Origin: Arsenophonus sp052174535
GTDB lineage: Bacteria > Pseudomonadota > Gammaproteobacteria > Enterobacterales > Enterobacteriaceae
Reading direction: 5' to 3'
DNA length: 64,000 nt
NCBI GenBank assembly: GCA_052174535.1
Contig: JBQMRQ010000048.1
Coordinates: 1-64,000 of the forward strand
The notes beneath the pieces are model-generated. The model did not search any database. It was not told the DNA's origin and was given only the letters and a program-made list of their open reading frames with translations. Numbering within the stretch: the first letter of the stretch is position 1; every line of letters starts with the position of its first letter. The translations under genes and the position numbers were made by a program. This document shows, in pieces, positions 33,124 to 42,784 of the stretch.

Positions 33124-34309
33124 AACCCACTTGTGAGTCTACAACAAAAATAAGATGCTTATTAAATATATTTGATAAAACAACTACAAATTATATTAGG
33201 TCCAGAGATAACGCTTAAACTGCTAGTGAGCTGATGAAAGAATTATTAGCAATAGATCTAAAGACAGAAATAATTTTAGCCACTAAAAATAATAATTTAC
33301 AAAAAAGCGCTGCGCTAAGAATAAAAAATAATTTAAAAACTAAACAAACTAGTCGCGTTCATGAATTTTTATGCACTTTTGCAATATCTTTATTTCACTC
33401 ATTCCAGGTTTTATTGCCGTTGATTTATTACTCGCTTCGCAACATTAATTAAACAATTACACTATCCAGTGGGGTCTTCTCAACCACACTGAGATAACAC
33501 AACGGACTTTTTTATTCACTTAATACTTTATATGTCTATATTTAGAAAAGGTCTTTATGCTTTTCTAGAGATCTTGATTGGTTATAACACGCAAAAAAGT
33601 TTTTGACGGTTCAAGTATTAATAGTGCCATTATTGCATTGCTTTTATTCTAGGCTACGATTTCGCACACCACAACAGACATTTTCTCTAAAATAAGTACT
33701 TTTTTAATTACACCATTGATGCTCGGGGTAACGTTATTAGTATGTATTCTGGTTATTTATACATTTTAATAGTAATCTATTTAGTACCAATATATTATCT
33801 TCTCTATTTTTGATCGCTCTTGTTTTTAGTATACACCAAGGTTTTATTTCGCTTTAATGGAGAAATAAAGGTTTAATTCTCCTCTTTCCAATTTTTGCTA
33901 TAGAAAGATATAGTCAAATTAGCGCAGTTTTACCACTCTATATTAAAGCAGATAAAAATTCTAATTTACGTAATCCGATAGGAAGCAATTTATCCAAGGT
34001 TTATTTTGGATATTGCTTAACCTTTAATCTATGGGGTAACTTTACCACGTATAAACCTTTTATAACCACCTACTTAATGTGGAGAAAAGTGCTGGTAGTT
34101 TTTATTGGATTAGTTACATAATTAGCTCAATCAATTAATCTCAACTCAGTTTTTAACCATCCGAATTAATTACTATTCCACCTCTTATATCTCTAAGCGA
34201 TATTTTTATCGGTATATTTATCTATATTAGTTAGTAGTGCTTCCTGATTTCCTATTTATTTCATTTTATTTTTATTTATTTGTTTGCTAAAAATAGCGAT
34301 TTAAATTAA
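33124..34309 (+). pseudogene. murP: PTS EIIBC permease (MurP-like), decayed
   Basis: Broken frames follow a glucose-superfamily PTS EIIBC and fit MurP, the N-acetylmuramic acid permease, best. In order: the end of the EIIB domain (LQIILGPE; family VQVVFGPG), a linker with LKTKQTSRVHEFL, LIPGFIAVDLLL (33405-33435), GYNTQKSF and NSAIIALL near 33580-33640, IDARGNVIS near 33715-33750, IHQGFIS near 33830, LIYGVTLPR near 34030 (diagnostic of this EIIC group), NSVF near 34150, ending SDLN-stop. The EIIB cysteine region is lost at the IS ends upstream. A 72-codon open piece at 33234-33452 is a relic, not a gene. Confidence 0.7.
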
Positions 34310-34574
34310 AGCAAAAAAGATGGGCTACTCCCTCTTTTCATCGTATTTACGATTAAATAAATGGAATATAGCCGAGTATAAAATACTTATTTTAAGATTA
34401 AAAGAAACCAAGCATTACATCAATGATGCGGGATAATAATTAATGAATTAAATGGTCAACTCAGATAAAACAACTGATTAAATTGACAATCAGTATAAGA
34501 AACACTTATCATCAAAATTGAGTTAGCGTAGTTATGCAATTATCAATAACACTATAACTATTTGTTTTATCTAA

Positions 34575-35600
34575 GGTCTTATATAGACCTTGTTGTATAT
34601 TCCATTCATGATAATATGGTTGATGCGAAACATAATTGAGAAAAAATATCATAATGATGAGATTCCATTTATAATGCAACTACAAAATCTAAAATCAGTT
34701 CTATTATTCAGATAAGCAAAGGCACTATTTTTACTTTGGCTAAACACATTATAGCATCTCTAACCTTATTGTTCTAAAGAGCAAAACGAAATGATATTAA
34801 TAATCACAGCCATATTCCCCCATTGTTTGCTGATAATGCTGCTACCCATTTTACTAAGCTATGATCATTTTTCTATAAAAATGTTTTCCCGATTGCCAAT
34901 ATGTTGGTAGTCGTCATACGAGAATTCTTGAACTCTGTAGTATTTTTTGATCTAGCCTATATGGCTTTTTACGTAGGATAAGTGGGGGAATTTTCGTGAA
35001 ATGAGCCAAGAAAAACAGAAGTTAAATTATAAAGCGTTTAAAAGCTACGAGCTTAGTTATCTACATGTAGATATAAAATATTATCTTTACGTAAATGCAA
35101 AATAAAACTTCACGACGTTATCTTTATCATAGGTATGATAAAGATCGCATTACTTGCACTTAATGATTTTTATTCATCCTTGCAAGGTAAAGACTGAGGC
35201 CAATACTTGACGCTTATTATCTGATTTTAACTAACCATATCCCATGGAGATATCTATCGAATATTTATAGATAATAGCAAAAAAATTTACATACTATCTT
35301 TTTAATTTGAAAAGATATTCAGCTACCGTAAAACAGGAATTGACCATTTGTGTAAAACGCTTAATATAGAAGACAGACTTAGACTGCCGATCCATTCTCA
35401 AATAAATGGTATGGTCGAACGATTTAAAAACCATTTTTAATTCTAGTGAAAATCTTGAGATCATTCTAGACAATATATTTGGTTTTATAATCAGGAATTA
35501 TCCCAATCAATATTGGGTAGTAAAACCCTATTGCAATCTATAAAGATTAATTCAAAGTTAAATCTGAATTGTTCAAAAAAAACCATAATCTTTCGGGATG
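34575..35600 (+). mobile_element. IS481-like element, decayed; abuts tusD
   Basis: Broken frames follow an IS481-family transposase: an EKKYHNDEIPFIM stretch near 34640-34690, an LNYKAFKSYELSYLHVDIKY block near 35020-35080 (family KAFKDYEPGYLHIDVKY) containing the first catalytic Asp, a DRLRLPIHSQINGMVERFK equivalent near 35370-35430, and LGSKTLLQSIK then, after a frameshift, FKVKSELFKKKP near 35545-35585. Its tail provides the DNA immediately upstream of the tusD coding region. Confidence 0.72.
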
Positions 35601-36010
35601 TAGCATCTATTTTAAATAAACCTTTAACTTATTGTCTATTAGTAACAGAGCCTCATTATGGAACTCAGCAGGCCACTAATGCCTGGCAATTCGCGAATGC
35701 TTTAATTATAGAAGGGCATATACTAAAAACTGTTTTCTTCTATCAAGATGGTGTTTATAACGGTAATCAATTAATCTCACCGGCTAACGATGAATTTAAT
35801 TTACTTATAGGATGGAAAACATTAGTAAAGCAGACAGGCTGTCAATTGAACGTCTGTGTTTCTGCTGCATTGCGACGGGGTATTATTGATGAAACTGAAG
35901 CCAAAAATAGTTGCTTGCCCTGTGCTAATCTAGATAAAGATTTTGTATTAAGCGGGTTAGGTAGCCTGGCTGAGGCCATGCTTATTTGTGATCGAATAGT
36001 TCAATTTTAA
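35513..36010 (+). CDS. tusD: Sulfurtransferase subunit TusD, start codon lost
   Basis: TusD accepts sulfur from TusA within the TusBCD complex and passes it via TusE to MnmA for 2-thiouridine at the tRNA wobble position. The TusD-homologous part runs from 35624 to 36010 (128 residues, the E. coli length) and keeps YGTQQATNAWQFA, the active cysteine in NVCVSAALRRG, and the C-terminal GLGSLAEAMLICDRIVQF. The position of the usual ATG now reads TTA. The frame stays open back to a TTG at 35513, but those 37 extra codons come from the IS481-like tail: about 11 in the transposase frame, the rest shifted. No ATG or GTG exists in frame. It may use TTG, a non-standard ATT at 35609, or be newly dead. 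tusC follows after 7 bp. Confidence 0.8.
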   Translation: MGSKTLLQSIKINSKLNLNCSKKTIIFRDVASILNKPLTYCLLVTEPHYGTQQATNAWQFANALIIEGHILKTVFFYQDGVYNGNQLISPANDEFNLLIGWKTLVKQTGCQLNVCVSAALRRGIIDETEAKNSCLPCANLDKDFVLSGLGSLAEAMLICDRIVQF

Positions 36011-36017
36011 ATTAAAT

Positions 36018-36377
36018 ATGAAAAAAATAGCATTTATATTTATGAAAATACCTCATGGAACTTCAAGTGGGCGAGAAGGATTAGATGCATTACTTGCAAC
36101 TTCTATATTAACCGAAAATATTGGTGTTTTCTTTATTTCTGATGGCGTTTGCCAATTACTGGCTAAACAAAATCCAAATAAACTCCTAGCACGTGATTAT
36201 ATTTCAACCTATAAATTATTACCATTATATGGTATTAATGCTTACTATATTTGCCAGGAAGATCTTGAAGTAAGGGGATTCACCGCTGACAGTAGTTTTG
36301 TCCTACCAGTAACAGTTATTCCTGCTGTTAGGATTAAACGTTACCTAACAGGTTATAATGTAATTCTAACTTTCTAG
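36018..36377 (+). CDS. tusC: Sulfurtransferase complex subunit TusC
   Basis: TusC is a non-catalytic partner in the TusB2C2D2 hexamer that relays sulfur for tRNA 2-thiouridine. 119 residues, identical in length to E. coli TusC, with the family opening MKKIAFIFMKIPHGTSSGR, GLDALLATS, FFISDGV and LLARDYI. It lies 7 bp after tusD and 17 bp before tusB and is clearly cotranscribed. Fully intact, which argues that the complex, and hence some functional TusD, is still needed. Confidence 0.95.
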   Translation: MKKIAFIFMKIPHGTSSGREGLDALLATSILTENIGVFFISDGVCQLLAKQNPNKLLARDYISTYKLLPLYGINAYYICQEDLEVRGFTADSSFVLPVTVIPAVRIKRYLTGYNVILTF

Positions 36378-36394
36378 CTAAACAGAAGACTAAT

Positions 36395-36700
36395 ATGTTA
36401 TATACAATCTCTACTTCTCCTTATTATAGCGACTTTAATTCACTAATTAACTTATTAACGGAGCAGGATGAGGTATTATTATTACAAGATGGTGTTTTTC
36501 TTGGACATAAAATCTTATCGAAGAATAAAAATAATAATTTTTTAAAACAATTACAAGATAAAGGAATTCATGTTTTTGCTTTACAAAATGATATTGAGGC
36601 AAGAGGATTAATGTCATATATGTCTTCTTATATCCGTCAGATATCTTATGTTAATTTTGTACAATTAACGGTAAAACATCCACAATATTTTGCCTGGTAA
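36395..36700 (+). CDS. tusB: Sulfurtransferase complex subunit TusB
   Basis: Third subunit of the TusBCD sulfur relay. 101 residues against 95 in E. coli, with MLYTISTSPYYSDF, VLLLQDGVFLG, IEARGL and the closing FVQLTVKHPQYFAW (family FVRLTVKHPSQMAW). The extra residues fall in a lysine/asparagine-rich loop near residues 43-49. In E. coli tusB is followed directly by rpsL; here a decayed IS256-like element begins at 36702, one base after the stop. Confidence 0.94.
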   Translation: MLYTISTSPYYSDFNSLINLLTEQDEVLLLQDGVFLGHKILSKNKNNNFLKQLQDKGIHVFALQNDIEARGLMSYMSSYIRQISYVNFVQLTVKHPQYFAW

Positions 36701-36701
36701 T

Positions 36702-37963
36702 AGTTTATACTCATCTTTAGTGTATCCTATAGTGTATCCTATTTATGGATGGTGGTGTATTCCAGTAAGTTCTTTTATAAACTAATCTAATAGTTTCTAG
36801 GTAAGTTGATAGGCGCACCGCTGTTAAAGATGAGATAGAAGCCATCCTTGAAACACGCCTTGTTGATACTCATCCCATACCGTCGTCCGTAACGATTATT
36901 TGTTACCGAGAATTTATAAGACGGATTATTGATGATATTGAGATTAAAATCACTAAAGTTTAGTGATTGGATAGCGGAAAAGAATATCCTTCAACAGGTT
37001 GTTGCTGCCTTGTCTGAAGTGTGCAAAAGCGGTAAAAAGTTGCTATTTAATGACTGTACCTGTAAATACACATACACCTGTAATTTTTACAAAGTTCTTG
37101 GATAATTATTAATGAAAGCACATCATCTTTCTATTAAACATCAATCAGCAGACTGAAAGTTACAGATACCTTGAAGAACATCGGCAATAGTGCTTGTGTG
37201 ATTTAAGCAATACACGCTACGTTTATTTCTAAGCCGATGTATATGCTGTGATATTTTTCAGGCAACCTAATCACCTTTATCTACTGCTCATTGTTAAGTC
37301 AGTTAGCGTGGACGTAAGAATCTCGTTTTGTTAAAGATGATCATTAAAAATTGAAAGCGTGGAACTATGCCGAATTTTTATATGAGGCTTGCAAGTGCGA
37401 GGACTTATCCATATCTTCCATGATTGCTACGGGAGACAGTGCTTGGTTTTGTGGAATGCAATGGCAAAATATTACTGCGAATGTGTAACACTAATGCCAT
37501 TAGTTACACAAAATAGCTGATATGCTGCCTTCTACTTATCAAAAGCATGCAATCGAAAGTTAATAATGAGTTACAGGAGTTCAAGCTAAGATAGAATCAT
37601 GACACCGCTAATAAATCTCTTGATATTTTATTGGCAATATTTTTAGTGAAATATCTTGAAGAGATTAGGAAACTGTAAAAAAGCGAGGGGAACGGGTTGG
37701 CATTCTATGGCTTGCTGTCAGTGCATTGGGTATCAATAAGAATTCTGAATCCGATTGAGTCGAGTTTTATAACAGTGAAGATATGGAAACCGAAACACGA
37801 AGAATTATGATTAGAAAAAACAAACATTTAAATGGTATCTGTAAGCCGTTTCAGTCTGCTCAGAAAAGCTGATGATTTAAGGGTAGAGAATAGGTTTAGG
37901 AAGCATCAGAATGGAAAGAAATCTTACCATCATACACCAGATTTTTTGATTTGCTAATAATTC
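36702..37963 (+). mobile_element. IS256-like element between tusB and rpsL, decayed
   Basis: A direct copy of about 1.26 kb. Left end TAGTTTATACTCATCTTTAG; right end CACCAGATTTTTTGATTTGC then TAATAATTC. The N-terminal region is shortened, and two tandem copies of AGTGTATCCTAT occupy 36719-36742. The SNPIESSF equivalent lies near 37750 and the closing NDLRVENRF near 37875. It splits the ancestral tusDCB-rpsL-rpsG-fusA transcription unit but leaves the rpsL promoter intact. Confidence 0.8.
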
Positions 37964-37993
37964 TTTACTAAAGGATAATCCTTTCTATATCTC

Positions 37994-38022
37994 TTGACAC
38001 CTGCCCTCTGTCAGCAATAAAC
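37994..38022 (+). promoter_or_regulatory. str operon promoter (rpsL)
   Basis: A consensus -35 TTGACA (37994-37999) is followed by a 17-bp spacer and ATAAAC (38017-38022). The context CTCTTGACACC and the downstream GCGTCCT agree with the E. coli rpsL promoter, so I am confident of the homology although the -10 is weaker. It lies just downstream of an IS end and would keep the str operon independent of tus transcription. Confidence 0.75.
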
Positions 38023-38099
38023 TTCTGCGTCCTTGTATTTTATCTTGGTGATAAACAAGAAAAACCCCTGTTTATAAAATAAAAATCAGGAGCTTTTTA

Positions 38100-38474
38100 A
38101 TGCCAACAATTAATCAACTGGTTCGCAAACCACGTAGCTCGAAAGTTGTAAAAAGCAACGTTCCTGCGCTGGAAGCTTGCCCGCAAAAACGTGGTGTATG
38201 TACTCGTGTATATACTACTACCCCTAAAAAACCTAACTCAGCTTTACGGAAAGTATGTCGTGTTCGTTTAACTAATGGTTATGAAGTATCTTCTTATATT
38301 GGTGGTGAAGGTCATAATTTGCAGGAGCACTCAGTAATCTTAATTCGTGGTGGTCGTGTTAAAGACTTACCAGGTGTACGTTATCACACTATCCGAGGTG
38401 CACTGGACTGTTCTGGTGTAAAAGGTCGAAAAGAAGGTCGTTCTAAATACGGTACTAAGAAAGCGAAGGCTTAA
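38100..38474 (+). CDS. rpsL: 30S ribosomal protein S12
   Basis: S12 sits at the decoding centre of the small subunit. 124 residues, family length, with the loops TTPKKPNSALRKV and GGRVKDLPGVRYH. Lysines 43 and 88, where streptomycin-resistance changes arise, are both wild type. AGGAG lies 8 bp before the ATG. First gene of the str operon, 98 bp ahead of rpsG. Confidence 0.98.
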   Translation: MPTINQLVRKPRSSKVVKSNVPALEACPQKRGVCTRVYTTTPKKPNSALRKVCRVRLTNGYEVSSYIGGEGHNLQEHSVILIRGGRVKDLPGVRYHTIRGALDCSGVKGRKEGRSKYGTKKAKA

Positions 38475-38571
38475 TGGTTCTCCGTTAAGTACGGATAAAC
38501 ATTTAATTATTAATGTCAAAATAAACTCATAGAGTTTTGAACAACCCTGAATTTAAAATCGGAGTATATCC

Positions 38572-39042
38572 ATGCCACGTCGTCGTGTAATTAGTCAACG
38601 TAAAATTTTACCTGATCCAAAGTTTGGATCAGAATTATTGGCTAAATTTATTAATATTTTAATGGTAGATGGTAAAAAATCTACTGCAGAAACAATTGTA
38701 TATAGTGCGCTTGAATCTCTTGCTAAACATGCTAGAAAAGATCATTTAGAAGCCTTTGAAATAGCTCTGGAGAATGTTCGTCCAACAGTTGAAGTTAAAT
38801 CACGCCGTGTTGGTGGTTCAACTTACCAAGTTCCTGTTGAAGTTCGCCCTGTTCGTCGTAACGCATTAGCAATGCGTTGGATTGTTGAGGCTGCTCGTAA
38901 ACGCGGTGATAAATCGATGGCTTTACGTTTAGCAAGCGAATTATCTGAAGCAGCTGAAAATAAAGGCACTGCTGTTAAAAAACGTGAAGATGTTCATCGT
39001 ATGGCAGAGGCTAACAAGGCGTTTGCGCACTATCGTTGGTAG
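38572..39042 (+). CDS. rpsG: 30S ribosomal protein S7
   Basis: S7 nucleates assembly of the 30S head and contacts the E-site tRNA. The product is 156 residues, the shorter of the two lengths found in enterobacteria, starting MPRRRVISQRKILPDPKFGS and with VGGSTYQVPVEVRP and RWIVEAARKR in the RNA-binding core. CGGAG precedes the start. In E. coli S7 represses its own message at the rpsL-rpsG gap; the 97-bp gap here is similar in size. Confidence 0.98.
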   Translation: MPRRRVISQRKILPDPKFGSELLAKFINILMVDGKKSTAETIVYSALESLAKHARKDHLEAFEIALENVRPTVEVKSRRVGGSTYQVPVEVRPVRRNALAMRWIVEAARKRGDKSMALRLASELSEAAENKGTAVKKREDVHRMAEANKAFAHYRW

Positions 39043-39121
39043 ATTTCGCTAGTTATATTTCGTAAGGTAACCACCATAGCGTTACCTTTATACGAATTAA
39101 ACTATTACGAGAGAGGAAAAA

Positions 39122-41233
39122 ATGGCTCGTAAAACTCCCATTACGCGTTATCGCAACATAGGTATTAGTGCCCATATTGATGCTGGAAAGACCACTACAA
39201 CTGAACGTATTCTATTTTATACTGGCGTGAGCCATAAAATTGGTGAAGTTCATGATGGCAAAGCAACAATGGACTGGATGGAGCAGGAACAAGAACGTGG
39301 CATTACTATCACTTCAGCTGCAACCACTACTTTCTGGTCTGGTATGGGTAAACAGTTTGATGAACATCATATCAACATTATTGATACACCAGGACATGTT
39401 GACTTCACTATTGAAGTAGAACGCTCTATGCGTATTCTTGATGGTGTAGTAATGATTTATTGTGCAGTTGGTGGTGTCCAACCACAATCTGAAACAGTTT
39501 GGCGTCAAGCAAATAAGTATCAAGTACCCCGTATTGCATTTATTAATAAAATGGATCGAATGGGTGCTAATTTCTTACGTGTTGTTAAGCAGATTGAAAC
39601 ACGTCTGTCAGCAATACCAGTTCCACTTCAGTTACCTATTGGTTCTGAAGAATCATTTACTGGTGTTATCGATTTACTTAAAATAAAAGCAATTCAGTGG
39701 AATGATAGCGATCAAGGCATTACTTTTGTTTATGACGATATTCCAGAAAATTTACAAGCTCAAGCTGAAGAGTGGCATGATAAGCTGATTGAAGCTGCGG
39801 TTGAAGCATCAGATGAGTTGATGGAAAAATATCTTAATGAGGAAGAACTGTCTGAAGAAGAGATCAAACAAGCATTACGTAAACGCGTATTGAATAATGA
39901 AATTATTCTGGTTACGTGTGGTTCTGCCTTTAAAAATAAAGGTGTACAAGCAATGCTGGATGCAGTTATTGAATATTTACCTGCTCCCACTGATATTCCG
40001 GCAATTAAAAGTGTTTTAACCGATAGCAAAAATACGCAAACAGAACGTCATGTAAGTGATGATGAGCCTTTTTCAGCATTAGCATTTAAAATTGCAACTG
40101 ACCCATTTGTTGGTAATTTAACTTTCTTCCGGGTTTACTCTGGTGTGGTTAACTCAGGGGATACCGTCCTCAATCCAGTTAAGGATAAAAAAGAGCGTTT
40201 TAGTCGTATCGTTCAGATGCATGCTAATAAACGTGAAGAAATTAAAGAAGTTAGAGCGGGTGACATTGCTGCCGCTATCGGTCTCAAAGATGTGACTACC
40301 GGTGATACACTATGTGCTATAGATGCGCCAATTATTTTAGAGCGTATGGAATTTCCACAACCTGTTATCTCGGTTGCTATTGAACCTAAAACTAAAGTTG
40401 ACCAAGAAAAAATGGGTATTGCTTTAAGTCGTTTAGCTCAAGAAGATCCATCCTTCCGCGTATCAACAGATAAAGAATCTGGTCAAACAATTATTGCTGG
40501 TATGGGTGAGCTGCACCTGGAGGTATTAGTTGATCGTATGCGTCGTGAATTTAAAGTTGAAGCAAACGTTGGCAAACCACAAGTAGCATATCGTGAGACT
40601 ATTCGTAAGTCTGTTGAACAAGAAGGTAAGTTTGTTCGTCAGTCTGGTGGTCGTGGTCAATTTGGTCATGTATGGATACGCGTTGAACCTTTGGAATCAG
40701 GCCATGAAATTGGTTATGAATTCCATAACGAAATCGTTGGTGGCATCGTACCTAAAGAATACATACCTGCAGTAGATAAAGGCGTTCAAGAACAAATAAA
40801 AAATGGTGTTCTGGCGGGCTACCCTATTATTGATGTCAAAGTGGCATTGTATTATGGTTCCTATCATGAAGTTGATTCCTCTGAAATGGCATTCAAAATT
40901 GCAGGTTCTATGGCTTTTAAAGAAGGTTTCATGAAAGCAAGCCCAGCTTTACTGGAGCCAATAATGAAAGTTGAAGTTGAAACGCCTAAAGACTATATGG
41001 GTGATGTAATTGGTGATCTGAACCGTCGTCGTGGTATGATTGAAAGTATGGAAGATACAGCAACTGGTAAGACGGTTTGTGCTCAAGTACCATTGTCAGA
41101 AATGTTTGGTTATGCCACAGATTTACGTTCACAAACTCAAGGTCGTGCTTCTTATTCAATGGAATTTTTAAAGTACAATGAAGCACCAACCAATGTTGCT
41201 CAAGCAATTATTGAAGCTCGTAAAGCTAAGTAA
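39122..41233 (+). CDS. fusA: Elongation factor G
   Basis: EF-G is the translational GTPase that drives translocation and, with RRF, ribosome recycling. 703 residues (704 in E. coli). GTPase motifs: the P-loop AHIDAGKTT at about residues 17-25, DTPGHVDF at about 89-96 and NKMD at about 143-146, followed by domains II-V. GAGAGG lies before the ATG. Third gene of the str operon. The frame is intact and follows the AT-rich codon use of the other survivors. Confidence 0.98.
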   Translation: MARKTPITRYRNIGISAHIDAGKTTTTERILFYTGVSHKIGEVHDGKATMDWMEQEQERGITITSAATTTFWSGMGKQFDEHHINIIDTPGHVDFTIEVERSMRILDGVVMIYCAVGGVQPQSETVWRQANKYQVPRIAFINKMDRMGANFLRVVKQIETRLSAIPVPLQLPIGSEESFTGVIDLLKIKAIQWNDSDQGITFVYDDIPENLQAQAEEWHDKLIEAAVEASDELMEKYLNEEELSEEEIKQALRKRVLNNEIILVTCGSAFKNKGVQAMLDAVIEYLPAPTDIPAIKSVLTDSKNTQTERHVSDDEPFSALAFKIATDPFVGNLTFFRVYSGVVNSGDTVLNPVKDKKERFSRIVQMHANKREEIKEVRAGDIAAAIGLKDVTTGDTLCAIDAPIILERMEFPQPVISVAIEPKTKVDQEKMGIALSRLAQEDPSFRVSTDKESGQTIIAGMGELHLEVLVDRMRREFKVEANVGKPQVAYRETIRKSVEQEGKFVRQSGGRGQFGHVWIRVEPLESGHEIGYEFHNEIVGGIVPKEYIPAVDKGVQEQIKNGVLAGYPIIDVKVALYYGSYHEVDSSEMAFKIAGSMAFKEGFMKASPALLEPIMKVEVETPKDYMGDVIGDLNRRRGMIESMEDTATGKTVCAQVPLSEMFGYATDLRSQTQGRASYSMEFLKYNEAPTNVAQAIIEARKAK

Positions 41234-41306
41234 TTGGTTTTCCAGTTTAATTATTTAATCCGGTTCTCTCCTAATTATTTAGAGGAGCCCGATAAAGGAT
41301 TAAGTC

Positions 41307-42513
41307 GTGTCTAAAGAAAATTTAGACGTAAAAACTGCACGTTAACATTGATACAATCGGCCATATTTTGGCTATGATAAAACAACTTTAAGTTCAGCAA
41401 CCTGTACCATTTTAGCAAAAATATAGTGGAAGTGCGCGTGCATTTGATCAAATTGATAATGCACCGGAAGAAAAAGCGCGCGGTATTAGTATTTCATATT
41501 CTCACGTAGAAATATGATACATTGATATTCCATTATAGCCCATGCTGATTGCTCAGAGCGCACGCAGATTATGTAAAAACATGATCACCGGTTCGGCACA
41601 AATGGACGGCGAAATTTTAGTAGTTTCTACAAGAAATGGCCAAATGTCATAAATACGTGAGCAATATCCTATTAGGTCACCAGGTAGGCGTTCCTTATAT
41701 CATCGTTTTTTCAATAAATGTGATATAGTTGATGATATCATAAAGCGTTACTGGAACTAGTTAAAATAGAAGTGAATGAACTACTTTTTAAGTATGATTT
41801 TCTAAAAAACGATACGCCGGTAATTAAAAATTTAGCGCTGAAGGCGCTAGAAGGCATTTCGAACTGGGAAGAGAAATTATAGAGATTAGCGGATACACTG
41901 GATGGGTATATTCCAGAACCAGAGCGTGTGATAGGTAACCGTTCTTATTACTAATCGAAGATATATTTTTGGATATTAGATCTTAGAACCATAGTAACAG
42001 GACGGGTAGAGCGTGGTATTATTAAAGTTGCCGAAGAAATTGAAATCGTTGGAATTAAAGATACGACAATAACGAGGTTTACGGGTATAGAAATATTTCG
42101 TAAACTCTTAGACGAAAGTCGTACAAGTAAATATAAGAATTTTATTACATAGTACCAACCGTGAAGATGTATAGTATGGCCAAGCATATAAGTATTGATA
42201 AAACCAGGTTCACTTAATCCGCATATTCAATTTGAATCAAAAGTTTATATCTTAAACAAAATATGAGCGGGGGAGTTACTTTACACGTCCATTCTTTAAA
42301 AATTATCGCCCAGAGTTTTATTTTAGAACGACGCATGGTATAACTGGCACAATTGAATTACCAGAAGGTATAGAAATGGTAATACCAAGTGATAATATCA
42401 ACATGAAAGTGACGTTAATAGCACCAATTGCAATGGATGAAGGGATACGTTTTGCGATTCATAAATGTGATCTCACAGTTATTGCGGGTGTTGTAACTAA
42501 AATTATTGCTTAA
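41307..42513 (+). pseudogene. tuf: Elongation factor Tu, decayed copy
   Basis: The GTG start at 41307 and the first residues V-S-K-E agree with enterobacterial tuf, and the length is close to the usual 394 codons. Readable relics: TIGHI near 41355-41370 (family TIGHVDHGKTTL), APEEKARGISISYSHVE near 41463-41510 (family APEEKARGITI), a GCH/HADC stretch where DTPGHADY stood, VGVPYIIVFFNKC near 41690-41712, RPEFYFRTT near 42312-42335 (family FRPQFYFRTTDVTG), GTIELPEGIEMV, DNINMKVTLIAPIAMDEGIRF and the end AGVVTKI. Frameshifts and stops are frequent in the first two thirds; the 3' third is better kept. Upstream it is preceded by fusA (tufA context), downstream followed by secE (tufB context). Confidence 0.93.
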
Positions 42514-42529
42514 TTTTTAAATCAATAAT

Positions 42530-42559
42530 TATAAAAGGCATCGTCCGATGCCTTTTATA
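42530..42559 (+). terminator. Terminator after dead tuf
   Basis: A 13-bp perfect stem (TATAAAAGGCATC with GATGCCTTTTATA) closes a GTCC loop, with TTTT inside the distal arm. It begins 16 bp after the tuf stop and would end transcription of the str operon before secE. Although the gene it served is dead, the stem is perfect. Confidence 0.85.
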
Positions 42560-42604
42560 TTATCTTATATAACTTAAAAAACTATTTTATCAATAGTTTA
42601 TATT

Positions 42605-42664
42605 ATCAATTATTAATAAGATAGACTCTGATATAGAATTATTAGATATCTATTAATAATTGAT
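42605..42664. repeat. 14-bp perfect inverted repeat upstream of secE
   Basis: ATCAATTATTAATA (42605-42618) and TATTAATAATTGAT (42651-42664) are exact complements separated by 32 bp. A second small stem, GCCATA/TATGGC, follows at about 42665-42682. Located between the str terminator and secE. Function unknown; AT-rich composition raises the chance of coincidence for the repeat. Confidence 0.5.
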
Positions 42665-42784
42665 GCCATACTGATTTATGGCGTAAAATCAGATAGACTA
42701 ATGGTATCTTTTATTTCAGTCAAATTTAAATTGTTTTACGAAACAAATTAACTTTTAATTATATCATGGTAATCGGGTTGATTT

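Noticed and set aside
33234..33452. 72-codon frame as a gene
   Set aside because: It matches the EIIB-EIIC linker of MurP-like permeases and is frameshifted just afterwards.
41951..42187. 78-codon minus-strand frame
   Set aside because: Antisense shadow over the dead tuf gene.
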